NCBI GenBank assembly: GCA_002778195.1
Contig: PCDI01000004.1
Coordinates: forward strand, 2,312,418-2,376,417
Source of the DNA: Raffaelea ambrosiae
Taxonomy: Eukaryota > Ascomycota > Sordariomycetes > Ophiostomatales > Ophiostomataceae
Reading direction: 5' to 3'
DNA length: 64,000 nucleotides
The notes below the pieces were generated by a model. It worked only from the letters and a program-made list of their open reading frames with translations. It had not been told where the DNA came from and made no database searches. Each line of letters opens with the position of its first letter. The first letter of the stretch is position 1. Below, piece after piece: positions 22,775 through 33,737 of this stretch. A program made the translations under genes and the position numbers.

Positions 22775-25700
22775 CTACTTGAACCCGCTGGCCTTCTTCT
22801 TTTGCTTCTTCTTCTTCGGACCACTGCCAAACGGCTGTGACGAATGCATCGCCTGGCTCGACATGATCTGGCTCGGCCGCGCCTGGCTGGACAGAACTTG
22901 GCCGGGCATCCCCATCTGGCTCGACAGGACCTGGCTGGACAGGACCTGGCTGGACATGATCTGGCTGGACATGATCTGGCTCGGCCGCAGCACCGGCGAC
23001 GACATCCGCCCGATGTTGTCGCTGCGCATGAGCTGCAGCTCCTGCTCCCGGCGCGCCTTCTTCTCGTTGCGGAGCCGCCGCCGCTCCCGCGCCTCCATCT
23101 CGCGCTGCTGCTGCTCCTCTTCGGCCACGCCGCCCGTCCCCACCGGCCGCCACGAGAACTGCGCCGGGTCGCTGCCCAGCTGCCAGTGCGACAGCAGCCG
23201 CAGATCGCCGCCCTGCCACGGCGCCTCGGTCTTGATGGACACGGCATACTGCCGCAGGCGGGCAATGGTTGCATCTTCTTCCTCGCCCCCGTTGTCGTTT
23301 TCGGTGTTGGCCGTATGCTCGCCGTCGACGTCGACGCTGCTCCCCACGGCCACCGGGGTCGACCGTTGCGAAGCCTCGTCGTCCCTGGGCGGCGGCGGCG
23401 ACGAAGCCATGCGGATCCGCGAGCCGGCCTCGGACGGCGTGGCATGGCGCGACCGGGGCGTGGACACGCCGCTGAACAAGGGACCGCCGTCGGAGCCCGG
23501 AGTCTCCCGGTTGCTCGAGGCCGACAACAGCCGGCGTGGCGTGACGCTCGCGCTGATCTGGGACAAGAACAGCTTGATGGCCGCGTGTCCCACCAGGCCC
23601 CGTCGCTGGGCGAGCATGGCTGCCCTCTCGCTGGGTGTGCAGCCGGGGATGCTGTCGGTCAGACAGAGGTCCTCCATTGCCTCGTAGAGGGTCTCTGCTC
23701 CGCCATGGTTGTGCTCATGAGCTGAATGCAGAGAGTCAAATATATTGACTCGGTCCTCCTCCAGTGGATCAACGTCCGCATCAGCCAGTTGCCTCGGCCA
23801 GGAGAGGACGGTCATGTCAGGACCAAATCCTGCGACAAAGTCATCATCCGCAGCATTCAGACTGCAAACAGTCCGTTAGCGCAAGTTTTTTTAAAGTTTT
23901 TTTAAAGTTTTTTTAAAGTTTTTTTTTTTTTGGAAAAGAAACCCCTTTCTGAGTGGCAGGACTCAAACTTACATGGTCGTGAAAGGAAAGCTTCCATGTT
24001 CCAGTCCGACCTCAACAATGCGCCGAATCACGTCAACCGGTGAAGGCACTTGGAACCCCCAATTGGCGTCGTGATTTTGAGTGGTCACTTCAGCCACCTT
24101 GGCCATATTGTCACCAAGAATCTTGAAAACAGCCGCCAGGTTAAAGGTCGAGTAGCGCTTCTTTCGGGAACCGGACGCAGGCGACCGCACTAGCGGCAGC
24201 TGATCCAAGCTGCGTTGTTGGGGGAGGTGCCGCAATGCAGTGCGTTCATCAAAGTCGTCTGGAACAACGAAGCCGTTACCAACGTATCCCAAGACTGCTT
24301 TTCTCTGCTGCTCCCGTCTTTTCTTATCCTCCACAGCGACCGGCACAGTGATGCCGTTTCTTGTTGCCGGGGGAGCAGTGACGCAAATCGTAGACCGCAG
24401 CTCGAGGTCCGCTCCAAGGCTAATGGCCTGGAAAAAGCGAACGCCGCCCTCAATATACTGGTGGCCAGGGCTATCTTGTTTGACTTGGGCATTCTTGGAC
24501 AGTTCCAGAGGCCTTCGGAGCAAGACCATCGTCTGGTGACCCCGGAAATCCGGCTGAATCTGGCCCGGCTCTTCCGCTGGCAGCGCGAAGCGAAATGCCT
24601 GTTGCTGGAAAGATGCTTGTCCTCCAAAACTGGGCTCCACGAGCCAGAAGATTTTGGCCTCTTCATACATCATCGAATACACAGTCACAAGGCACACCCG
24701 TCTATCCCACGACAGCGGAGCCAAGGCCACAGTCATCTTGAGCGACTTGTCGGACGCATCCAGAAGATGCGGACAAGAGAGAAGAACGCTGGGATGGCTG
24801 GATCCCGGACTGGAGGCGGGGTCCTCGTTCTGCTTGCTGGTGGGGACCAGCCTCTCTAGATCCAACCAGAACAGGGCTGTTGTCGTCAGAACGAGAATTC
24901 TGGTCGGCTTCGTTGGGCATGGATGGATATCGAGCAGAGCATCCAGTCCATTATGTCGTGTCAGATTCAGTGTGCGCAGCCATTCGTTGGACGGAGTGTG
25001 CCGTATTCTGAGAGAGCTGCCGTTGCATAGCAAAAGTACATTCGACCTCCCAGATACATCCTCTGTTTCGTCGGCGGAGAGCAGGTCGGTCTCCTCACGT
25101 GGCGCCACAAGCCAAGAGATTCTGTGCAGGCCACCTAGACCAGAAGCTCCCGAGAGGGATGGGCTGGAAGGTATGTCGTCCATGAAGTGGCCCCTTGCTT
25201 TCAGAACTGGAATGGGGTTGATTTTGCGGCTGCGAGTGATCCCCGTAAGATCCCACAGAAACCAGTTGCCGCCCTTGTCGACAATAGCAAGCTGGGGTGG
25301 TTCTTTGTTCGAAGCCGGGTTGAAAGCCACATCGCAGTGCGAGAAGCCGCCGGTCTCTTCCGTAGTGACCTGAATGAGAGGATCGATAGAAATGAAGGCG
25401 TTTCCGCAGCCGCGGTAGCCACAAGACGGGTGGGTGGTCTCTATGGCTGTTCTATGCACCACAGGGGCAAAAATCGTTGTCGTCCTCGCTGTCTGGACCA
25501 GCAGCCAGCGTGTCGGGGCGTCGGTCCGGCTGCTCATCGTGAATTTGAGTTGGCTGATGGGGAGTCCGTCGCCGCACCAGTGCCCTTCCTCGGAGGAATC
25601 GTCCAAGCCCATCTGTAGCGAGATGTCTTTCCAATCACCCCAGCGCCACGCCTGGTCATGAAGCCGTGCAATTCGAAGGATGTGCCCCGACTCGCCGACG

Positions 25701-26260
25701 GCCATGGCCAGAACGGAAACAGCAACTTGACGCCCTTCAGCTTGGCGGACGATCTCGCCATAGGCGAGCAGGGGCAGCCGGGCCAGACGCTGTTTGGTTG
25801 GCTGGGCCACGATGAGGTCTGTTATGAACTGGGTTGATGGACCAGCTGCTCCAGACAGGGCCTCCGGGGCGTTCTTCAAGAGCCAGGCCAGATGGGGCAG
25901 AGCCGAGCCTGCGTCCCTTTGGCTAGGGGACATTGTGGCAGGCAGCCATCTCTGCATAGGGAAAAGTTGGGTGAACGAGTGCTCTACATCGTATGTCAGT
26001 CAAGCGAACGGGCCCACACGTGTCAATACAAAGAAAGTAGTCTTGGGCCACTCACGAGGTTCGAGGTGGCGGTTCAGACGCAGGCTTCCAATGCTTTGAC
26101 CGGTCCCATGATCCTCTTCCTTGTCATCGTATTCCGACAGCAGGTAGGTGATCCGTCCAGCATGACCGAAGATTAGGTCGTTTGCACGGTGATCATTCAC
26201 AAGGTTGAGCGCACGCTGCTTGTTGCTTGGTGGCCGTCCACGGCGGCGTTTTTCAGCCAT
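22775..26260 (-). CDS. RNA polymerase I initiation factor Rrn6
   Basis: Three exons, 26260-26056, 25983-23973 and 23861-22775, encode 1100 residues (introns 72 and 111 nt). Rrn6 is a core-factor subunit that recruits Pol I to rDNA promoters in the nucleolus. Recognition rests on the whole architecture: an N-terminal HAGRITYLLSEY region, RWLPA, a long beta-propeller-like middle (for example HCDVAFNP and NWFLWDLTGI), and a Ser-Gln-rich tail. The tail repeats (I/V)(M/L)SSQ about eight times and ends in KKKKQKKKASGFK, typical of fungal Rrn6. Junctions restore LEPQHSFTQLFPM and FPFTTILNAADDDF. The start ATG gives MAEKRRRGRPP, a basic AT-hook-like opening. It is divergent from SPC25. Intron 2 carries an 11-bp T-rich tandem repeat. 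Confidence 0.88.
22860..22985 (-). repeat. 15-bp coding minisatellite (SSQ pentapeptide repeat) in RRN6
   Basis: The DNA word CTGGCTGGACA(T/G)GA recurs in roughly 15-bp steps on the + strand. Read on the minus strand it encodes SQIMS/SQVLS pentapeptides. Two adjacent copies are nearly identical, suggesting recent repeat turnover. Confidence 0.8.
23883..23931. repeat. 11-bp tandem repeat in RRN6 intron 2
   Basis: Four tandem units of AAGTTTTTTTA (phase arbitrary) end in a longer T run. The whole array lies inside the 111-nt intron 23972-23862, and in the sense strand it reads as A-rich. Confidence 0.9.
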
Positions 26261-26864
26261 TTGGACGCAGATGAGCTATCTCAGAAAAATGCGGCAAAGT
26301 CGGCTTGGTCATTCTTTGGAGTGGTTTTTTTCTTCTTCTTGTACGTCTGCGGGGCAAGAGCAGTAGGCTGTTTAGTATGCCGGGGTCATCATTCGTTTGC
26401 ATACAAAAACGTACGCGCGAGGAGCTCGCACAGATTATGCTGCCTCTCCAAACCGACGTCGATGAAAAAAGACGGAGTAAAAGTGTTCGCGAGAGAGTTC
26501 ATCAGAGAGGTACGCTTGTCCAATGAGACTGGCCTGTTGAGCTAAACTAGTGGGGACCCTTCCGACAGGGAAATGCTGCACCAGAATCTTTAGGCGAGTC
26601 ACCCCAGCGACCAGCGCTAGCCCGCAAATGGAAATCAATATAAACAAGTGATGCGCGCCTAGAAGACAGAAAAAAGTCATACCCCCGGCTCCTCATAAGA
26701 CTTAAACTTTGCGACATGCGATTGCGATTTCCAACGGCTGAACGAGCACAGCCAGTACTGCACGAGACTCTGAAACCCACAGCCACCTGTTTGGTTTACG
26801 AAGATTTACGAAAAGCGAACGGGCGACAGCGCTCATAAATATTCTGCACGCGAAAAGTCAAAGA
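26261..26864. promoter_or_regulatory. Divergent RRN6/SPC25 promoter region
   Basis: A 604-bp gap lies between the two start codons of divergent genes, so it should drive both. No specific site is recognised. Confidence 0.55.
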
Positions 26865-27756
26865 ATGGGCACCGTTTTTGAGCCGTCCATGTCGACGAGC
26901 CGGCAAACGCTGGCTCCTTCTGGACCTTCCATGGCCGATCAGCTCCCGAGCATCGAATTTGGCTTCGACCAACTGCGCGACCGCATGGCCAAGTTCACCG
27001 TCAAGTTCGACTCTTTCATCGAGCAGGGCCGCAAACGCGTGCTCGAAGAGCGCAACCAGTTCCGCATGAACGTCGCAGAGCTGCAGGGTGAGTGCATGAT
27101 GGACCAGGGGCGGGGAGGGGGGGGAGAATGAAGAAAGAGAAGCAGACCAAACGGAAGACTTCAAACATGGAAACATAGCATGCTAACACACCTGTCTCTC
27201 AACAGAGGACGAGCGCATGCGCAAAAAGGACATTGAGATTATCCAACTCAAAGCCAACAGCCTACAACAAGCACTGGCCAAGGAGCAGCAGGAGAAGGAA
27301 GAGATGGAGGCTTCCATCGCACGCCTCGCCAGCCAGCGCGACCGCCAAGAAGCCGCCCGCGACGCGCTCGCCCGCCGCGTGGCCGACACACAACGGGCCA
27401 TCGACGCCAAGGTGGCCGCACAGCAGGCGCGTGCACGGCAACGGGAAGCACAGGCACGGTTTAACGTACCGGAACTGGACTTTTGGGTGACGAACCTCTG
27501 CCTGAGCATGGAGGGTGCGGGCAGCGACGACCGGCTGCGGTTTGTGTACACGCACTTGGACGACCAGGACTGGGCACGGGAGGCATGGTTTGAACTGGAC
27601 ACATCGGCACGGGACTATGCAGTGCGGCACTGCAGGCCAAAACTGGAACAGGAAAAAGTGGAAGGACTGTTGGAGAGGGTCAATGAGTCGCGGGAGCTGG
27701 TGGTACTGCTTAAAGGGATGCGGGAACTCTTCGTGGAGGCGATGAAGTCGGGCTAA
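26865..27756 (+). CDS. Kinetochore Ndc80-complex subunit Spc25
   Basis: Exons 26865-27087 and 27206-27756 (118-nt intron, GTGAGT...AACAG) encode 257 residues. The join gives AELQ-EDERMRKKD. The N-terminal 75 residues lead into a long coiled coil (about 60-155, rich in Glu/Gln/Arg/Lys). A C-terminal globular domain follows, opening FNVPELDFWVTNL and running through RLRFVYTHLD and AWFELDTSARDYAV, which is characteristic of fungal Spc25. In the Ndc80 complex Spc25 pairs with Spc24 to anchor the complex to the inner kinetochore. Length matches fungal orthologues. The first Met (MGTVFEPSMSTS) was chosen; Met9 is an alternative. It is followed by MZT1 on the same strand. Confidence 0.93.
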
Positions 27757-28437
27757 CGGGAGAGGACGCGGAGAGAGAGAGAGAGAGTGGATATGACGAC
27801 ATGCCTTTTTTTTGTACACTTTGGGATTGGGAACCTTGGTTTGGAGTCTATGGAGCGGGTAATTGATATTTTATTCATTGTCAGTACAGTATTCTTGCTG
27901 CAATATTTGGCTTTGCGAACTGTCTGTGTCCCGAGACATGGTATGGTATCTATGGCCTTCAATGACTGGCACTACGATGAATCATCAAAGACTAGACATG
28001 TACTGTCGCAACCAGAGATGTGCCAATGTGACTGGAGAGGTGACCTTGAACAAACAGCACCACAACTGGAAGAGGGATGCCCAGGGTTCTTTGGGAAACT
28101 GGGATCTGTTGGACTGCACAGCACCACCCTGTATATACATGTCACAGGGACCCTAGTCTCTTCCACGGCCTAACAATCTATTCATTCTCAGCAACAAATA
28201 GGAATTGCTAGAGAGTATCCTGCTTTATTGTTGGGGAGGGGCGGGAGGTGTTTTGATGGTGATGGCGGCCCAGCAGAGCGTATTGTTGTAGCGGGGGGCC
28301 TTATCTTATTAGTACATAACTAGTATGACGCACGACACGCGCTCCCCGCAACTCGCGCCGAACCACCAACAACGTCAACCTTTCCACGATACATAGTACA
28401 AATTCACAGCAACGCAACGCCACGACACACAACGACC
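27757..28437. other. Intergenic region between SPC25 and MZT1
   Basis: A 681-bp stretch with a short AG-rich run directly after the SPC25 stop. The remainder is mixed and contains TA-rich words before MZT1 (TTAGTACATAACTAGTATGA near 28309-28328). No gene is seen. Confidence 0.5.
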
Positions 28438-28883
28438 ATGCCCGTCGATCACAGCGAAAAGCAAGCTGCTGCCCAGGCTGCCGTAGATATTCTCCATGAG
28501 ATGTCTACCATTCTTGTATGTTGGGGAGCCTTTCCGCGTCTCAGCACGCGACCGAATCAAAGCAGATGCCGACACAGGCACAAGCTGCAACCCACTGACC
28601 ACTTTCTCTGCCTTTTGGCGAAACAATAGAACTGCCAACTGGACCGTCGCACACTATCCATCTGCATCTCCATGATTGAGAATGGCGTCAATCCGGCGGC
28701 ATTGGCGGTACGTATGCCCAGCCTTCGTTCTTTCCCATCTCTAGCAGACACCTACTTCGCTTCCCCAGCTGCGTGCTTTACTGACTGTTTTTTTTTCTTC
28801 CCTCTTCATAGATAGCCGTGATCAAACTACGCGAGACGGGCCAACAGATCGAAGACTACATAGCGATGCAAAACAATCGGTAG
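28438..28883 (+). CDS. Mitotic-spindle organizing protein 1 (MOZART1)
   Basis: Three tiny exons, 28438-28515, 28630-28707 and 28812-28883, all in phase 0, encode 75 residues. Introns are 114 and 104 nt with GTATGT and GTACGT donors and ATAG acceptors. The spliced protein reads DILHEMSTIL - NCQLDRRTLSICISMIENG - VNPAALA - IAVIKLRE, the full MOZART1 signature. MZT1 binds the gamma-tubulin complex and activates microtubule nucleation at spindle pole bodies. Length fits the family (about 65-90 residues). The C-terminus is a short polar tail. No single exon is long enough to stand out, so simple ORF scans miss it. Confidence 0.93.
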
Positions 28884-30116
28884 ACGCTCGGTTGGGCGAC
28901 AACAAAAAAAACACACCTGAGAGGGCCTGGTGTGCAGAAACAAACATGGGCATGGTCGACTCAAGCCAGGGTTGGCACACCGTGCATCGAAGACGAACCC
29001 CGACCGATGGCCGGCACCAGTATACTGCCTCCCTTTTCCCGATGTAGATTTGTGGACTCTTGAAGAAGGAGAAATCGAAATGAGAACCCCGGCCCGGAGT
29101 AATGGAAACAAGGCAAAGGAATCGAGATTTTTCAGGGCCGTACCGTGGGGAGGATGCGCAACGGAGCAAGCAATACCCGCAACTTCTTGTTCGGATGATA
29201 GATACCCTTTATATTTTCAGTCGCGGGCAGGCTGTGGGAACCATGGCTGGCAAGGTTCTTTGACGTATGGAAGAAAGTCAAGTTCATTGACGAACGGCAT
29301 CGGATGACGGGATATGGATGTACAGTTTTTTTTTAAAAAAAAATTCCCGAGTAAACGAATTAGTTAGTAGTGAACGGCCTATTGGTTTTATCCTTCTCTG
29401 TGAACTGTTTGTTTCATGTGTTTCCGTCTAATGATACATCCATGTCTCTTCTTAGGGAACATTTCTGGACATCTTTTATTATCAAGTTTAATCTAAACCA
29501 GCAGCGAGCATAAATGATCCAAAGACGAGGGAAAGCACGAAGAGAAAAAAAAAACCCCGACACCTGAACCACCACCCAAATCAGAGAGAAAACAGACGGG
29601 TAAAGCCAAGAAAAACAGAAAAAGAACAGAAAGGAATGTCTCGCTGAAACCTTCACCTTAGCAAAAAAAAGTTGAAAAAAAATCAAAAGAAATCAAAGAA
29701 ATGGGAAACGATCGTGTCTATTGTGTTTTTGCTGTCCAATAAGTTGCGAGATGCCGGGCCCCCAAAACCAATACCGATACCCATACACCCATGTCAATCC
29801 AATGCATCGCCATCCGTCAAACGCCATCCAAATCATGTGTCTTTGTGAGTTGTAATAGATCTGCCAGATCCATGTGAAAGTTGTTGTATGCGTGTTGCTT
29901 ATATTGATTCAAAGAGAGAATAGAGAGAGAATGATGTCCGAGCCTGGAGCTCTGCAGAGGTTATGCCAAGTCGTCGGATAGTGCCGTCATGGCAACATCG
30001 AGGAGAAAATGCGTATATACGTGTAAAAAAACAAAACAGTCGCAGCCAACACCCTTGCCGGTACCGTCAGAGTCCGCGGGTGCTTGCCGCGTTGGAGGTG
30101 TCGGTTGCCGAGCGCC
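28884..30116. other. Intergenic region after MZT1
   Basis: It includes the presumed 3' UTRs of MZT1 (+) and the RING-protein gene (-), which converge. A-rich and T-rich runs occur near 29323-29345 and 29545-29700. No gene is recognised. Confidence 0.5.
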
Positions 30117-32706
30117 CTACGGGTGCCCAATCAATGGTATAGGGTCTTCGTCGTCATCGTCATCCTCGTCGTACTCGTCCTCGTCATCCTTGTCATAGTC
30201 GTCCTCGTCAGTCTCACTGTCGTCCGACTCACTCTCATCATCATTGTTGTCGTCGTCGTGGTTGTTGTTGTTGTTGTTTTCGTCATTGTCACCCGCCGCT
30301 GCTTCTTCTCCAAATGCAGCGCTCCTAGCCCGGCCGGTTGTTCCTGACTTCATCTTATGTCTGTCGGGACCCCAAAGCCCCAGGATGTCCTCATGCTCCG
30401 TATCAGACATGCCGTCGTCGCCTTCCATATAAAAGCCCTGTGCCGAGTACCCAGGAGGCGGTGTCGCTATCACCGGCGCGGTCGTGGGCGAAGTCATAAA
30501 GGCAGGCGAAGCCGAGCGGAAGGTCATGACCGGCGGCGAGAGGGCGCGGTTGCCGGACAGCGGGCTCGAAGATGGTGGTGGGGATGGCATGGACGGTGGG
30601 CACAAACTGCCATTGGCTGCCGGTGTGGACATGGGCGAGGAGGTAGACGTAGTGGACACCGCCAAGGGCAGGCCGAAGCTGCCGGTGCGCATTGTGCCGG
30701 CTCCGCTTCGCGGGCCCCTCTCCGTGCCGTCCGTTCCGCCTCCGTTAACAGAGTCTAAAGCTTCGTGGCCCTGGCTGCGTTGATTGTGTGATTTGGGGCT
30801 GTTCAGAAGGAGCAGCTCGACGGTGTTGTAAGAGAGGCAGACCTCGCAGCGCAGACCGCCCCAGTGGTACTTGGTCGAGGTCTTGGCCTCGCAGTCGTTG
30901 CAGAGGATGATGGCGCGGGTGTCCTTGTACTCCTCGGGCATCGGCTGCTCGGCAAGGTGCTTGTCCAGTCGGCGGAACATGCTCTCCATATTCTCGACGC
31001 TTTTGTTGCAAATGGGGCACTTGTAGGACCGCTTGATATACTCGGCGCGGCAGTCGTCGTGGATCGTATGGCCGCACTTCATAGTGACGACCTTTCGGTG
31101 TGAGGTGAAGAGATACTCTCCGCAAATGGGACAGTCGCAGTCCATGACGCCCTCACGGCATCGGTGTGAATCCTCTTGATGGATCGCGATGCACGATCCG
31201 CATTTCTGAAAGAGACTGTTAGACAAAAGAAAACAGACTCAACATGCGCACAAAACAGATTGAAGCACCCATGAGGCTCTGTACCTTGCAGTGGAAAAAG
31301 TCTTTCCCCAGACCCTCTCCCACACGGCAGATGCCGCAGTCGTTGCAGTGGTAGATATGGGTGTCCGGATCGTCGTCCCAGAGCTTGCAGATGCCGCAGT
31401 AGTAGCGCGCGGCCGGAGCGCCGCAGTGGACGCACACATCGCCGACGCGCTGGGCATGACCGCAAAGCATGCAGAGCATGTGCTTGGTTTCGCGGCGCGG
31501 CAGCGTGTGGTCTTCGGCCTCGTCATGGCACAGACGGCAGGTGTACCAGCGCTCGCAGGTGTGGCACTGCAGCTTGATCTTGCGCCGGTAGTGCTGGCAG
31601 CCCAGGACCGGCTGGTCTTCTTCGTCCTCTTGACCATGGCCGTCTCCTTCTGGTGGTGCAAAGAGGCCAGGCACATAGCTCGGCCGCAGGTCGTCCTCGG
31701 TGAGAACAAAGTTCTCCTTGACAGGGGGGGGCGGCGTGAAGGAGCGGGAGTTGTGCCAGAACTTGAGCGATTCGAGGGGGTGCGAGACGGCCGAGGAAGA
31801 CGCAAACGCAGACGCAGCAGAGGCCGCCGCAAATACGGAGCTGGAGACGGAGCCAGACACAGAAGCAGGGACCGAGCCAGATGGCACTGGCTGCCCAGGG
31901 CCCTTGGGTTCGGACGCGGGTGTCGCCTGTGCTGTCTTGGGGCTCGAGGGCGTCATGGGCCGCAGCGGGAGACGGGCCTGGCGAGAACGAGTGTATCCTT
32001 CCATCAGAAGTCCGTGCATCATCTTTGCCTTCTCGGGCAGAGCCGCATCTGTGGACTGGACGGCCATGATGCGTCGCCGCAACGCTGTCATGCCGTCGTC
32101 CTCGGGCAGCTCCATGTTGCCATAGAATGCCGCAGGCAGAGACGAGGCGTCTTCTGTTCTCTCTGCGGCCAGCAGGTGCGGTGCCGTGGGTGTCGAGGAC
32201 GTGGACTGGTCTTGCCCCTGGTCCCGGTCCCTTGTTCCAAGCTCGGCCGAGTTGGAACTTTCGAGTCTGTCGAGGCTTCGTCCGACGTCGGACGAGGAGA
32301 CAGCCGGTGGCTGGCTGGGGCCAGTCGATGACAACATGGCGGCTGCCCCATCCATCTCTGCGGCCATTTCGTGCTGCAATGACTGGGGCTGCTGCTGCAG
32401 GGACGGAGCGCGGAAATGTCGCTGTGGTAGTGTGCTTCGGGCAAGAATCGGCACAGCCTCGGCAGAACCGGATGCTGCTGCTTCGGGCATCAGAGAGTCG
32501 GACGGCCTCCCTGCCGGCCTTGCCAGACCGGCTGTGTCCTTGTGCAAGCTGCGTTTCGGGTCCGACTCGGCGGTCGCATCGTTGGCAAAGGACGGCCGCT
32601 CGAGGTTCGCAGGGGCGTCTTCGTTCTCGCCTGTGGCAAAATTGGAGAATCGACGGGCTTGTCGAAGGACCGGGTTGATGATGAAGTCAGGAACTAGGCT
32701 GGGCAT
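30117..32706 (-). CDS. CHY/CTCHY zinc-finger and RING-finger protein (RCHY1/Pirh2-like E3 ligase)
   Basis: Exons 32706-31285 and 31205-30117 (79-nt intron, GTACAG...TTCAG) encode 836 residues. Domains in order: a disordered Ser/Ala/Pro-rich N-terminus (1-365); a CHY zinc finger opening GCQHYRRKIKLQCHTC (369 on); a CTCHY part with HCNDCGICRVGEGLGKDFFH joined across the intron to CKKCGSC; a RING (CPICGEYLF... MKCGHTIHDDC... KCPICNKS, about 499-545); and a zinc ribbon ILCNDCEAK... LRCEVC. This order defines Pirh2-type ubiquitin ligases, which transfer ubiquitin from an E2. Human RCHY1 is about 260 residues, so the N-terminal extension and long C-terminus are fungal additions. The protein ends in about 50 mostly Asp/Glu/Asn residues. 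The frame stays open upstream to about 32865 without an ATG, so 32706 was taken as the start. Confidence 0.9.
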
Positions 32707-33667
32707 TGGGCGAGGCTGATAACAGGGCTTCGGAAAGCCCTGGCAGGATCTCTTGGTCGTGGGGGCGCTGCGAAGGGCATGAGAGGGAGAATGGCCAGAC
32801 TGGGTGGGAAGATCGTGGCCGAGTGCGAGGATATGCGGCGGAAGAAAAAGAGAGGCCTCTCCCAATTAGTGTCGATGACACCAGTGTCAGAAGAGGGAAG
32901 CGGTGTTCTGGCCTAGGTTTAGTGGGTCCGGCAGCTAAGCGGCTCTCTTACAGGGCAGCCTAGCCAGACCCACACGTGCTCAACATATCATAACTACACC
33001 GTAAGTATCGTACAATACAGTGGAGAAGCAAAACGTGTCGTAATGTCTGCGTAGCGGTGTCGAAGAAGCCAGACATGCGAACACTGATGATTTGCGGTCG
33101 TCGAAATAATCAGAATACAATACTACCATCTGGCCTAGCTCGAAAAGAGCACAGGATTGGTCGTATCTTTGTGGTTGGTCCCTTCTACGCAGTTAATGCT
33201 GGTACGATGCACAAAGATAAGTATGATAGGCCTTATGGATCGGGGATTATTAGTGAACGTGGTTAAGTGGATGGGGGATGTGGCAGCCCTGGCCGACTGC
33301 GGAACCATGCCTATTAGCACGGAACCAGGCTCAACACCGTGCAACGGTTGAGGCGTGCTGTTGGGCGCATGTTGAGCTTGGTTGTTGAGACCGACAGACA
33401 AGACAGCCCGGTCCAGGGTAAAGTGACATTTCGCATTCTATTTAGGGCTCTGGCGCTATTCTAGTCTGGTTGGTATCATCAAACAGAAAACAAGAAGTGA
33501 AAAGGGATAAGGGAATATGCAGGAAATCAGAAAACATAAGGCATGGGAGCATAAATATGGTGCACGAAATACGGAAATGCGCGATGCACGCTAAGAACAA
33601 GCAATGCTGGCCAACACAGACCAAAGACGCTTAGCAGGAGACACAACCGGGTAGTGTCACCTTACAG
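32707..33667. other. Intergenic region upstream of the RING gene
   Basis: It contains the promoter side of the RING-protein gene and the 3' side of the phosphatase gene. No coding frame is recognised, and composition is moderately AT-rich from 32990 to 33660. Confidence 0.5.
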
Positions 33668-33737
33668 CTTCAGTGGGCTTCAGTGGGCTTCAGTGGGCTT
33701 CAGTGGGATTCCACAGACTCCAGTAGACTTCAGTAGA
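33668..33737. repeat. 10-bp minisatellite, unit CTTCAGTGGG, overlapping a stop codon
   Basis: Four perfect units (33668-33707) are followed by three degenerate units (ATTCCACAGA, CTCCAGTAGA, CTTCAGTAGA). The last unit overlaps the minus-strand stop codon of the phosphatase gene at 33730-33732. Confidence 0.92.

Noticed and set aside
32707..32865. N-terminal extension of the RING-finger protein to 32865
   Set aside because: The frame is open but contains no ATG before 32706; the frame there starts with TTG.
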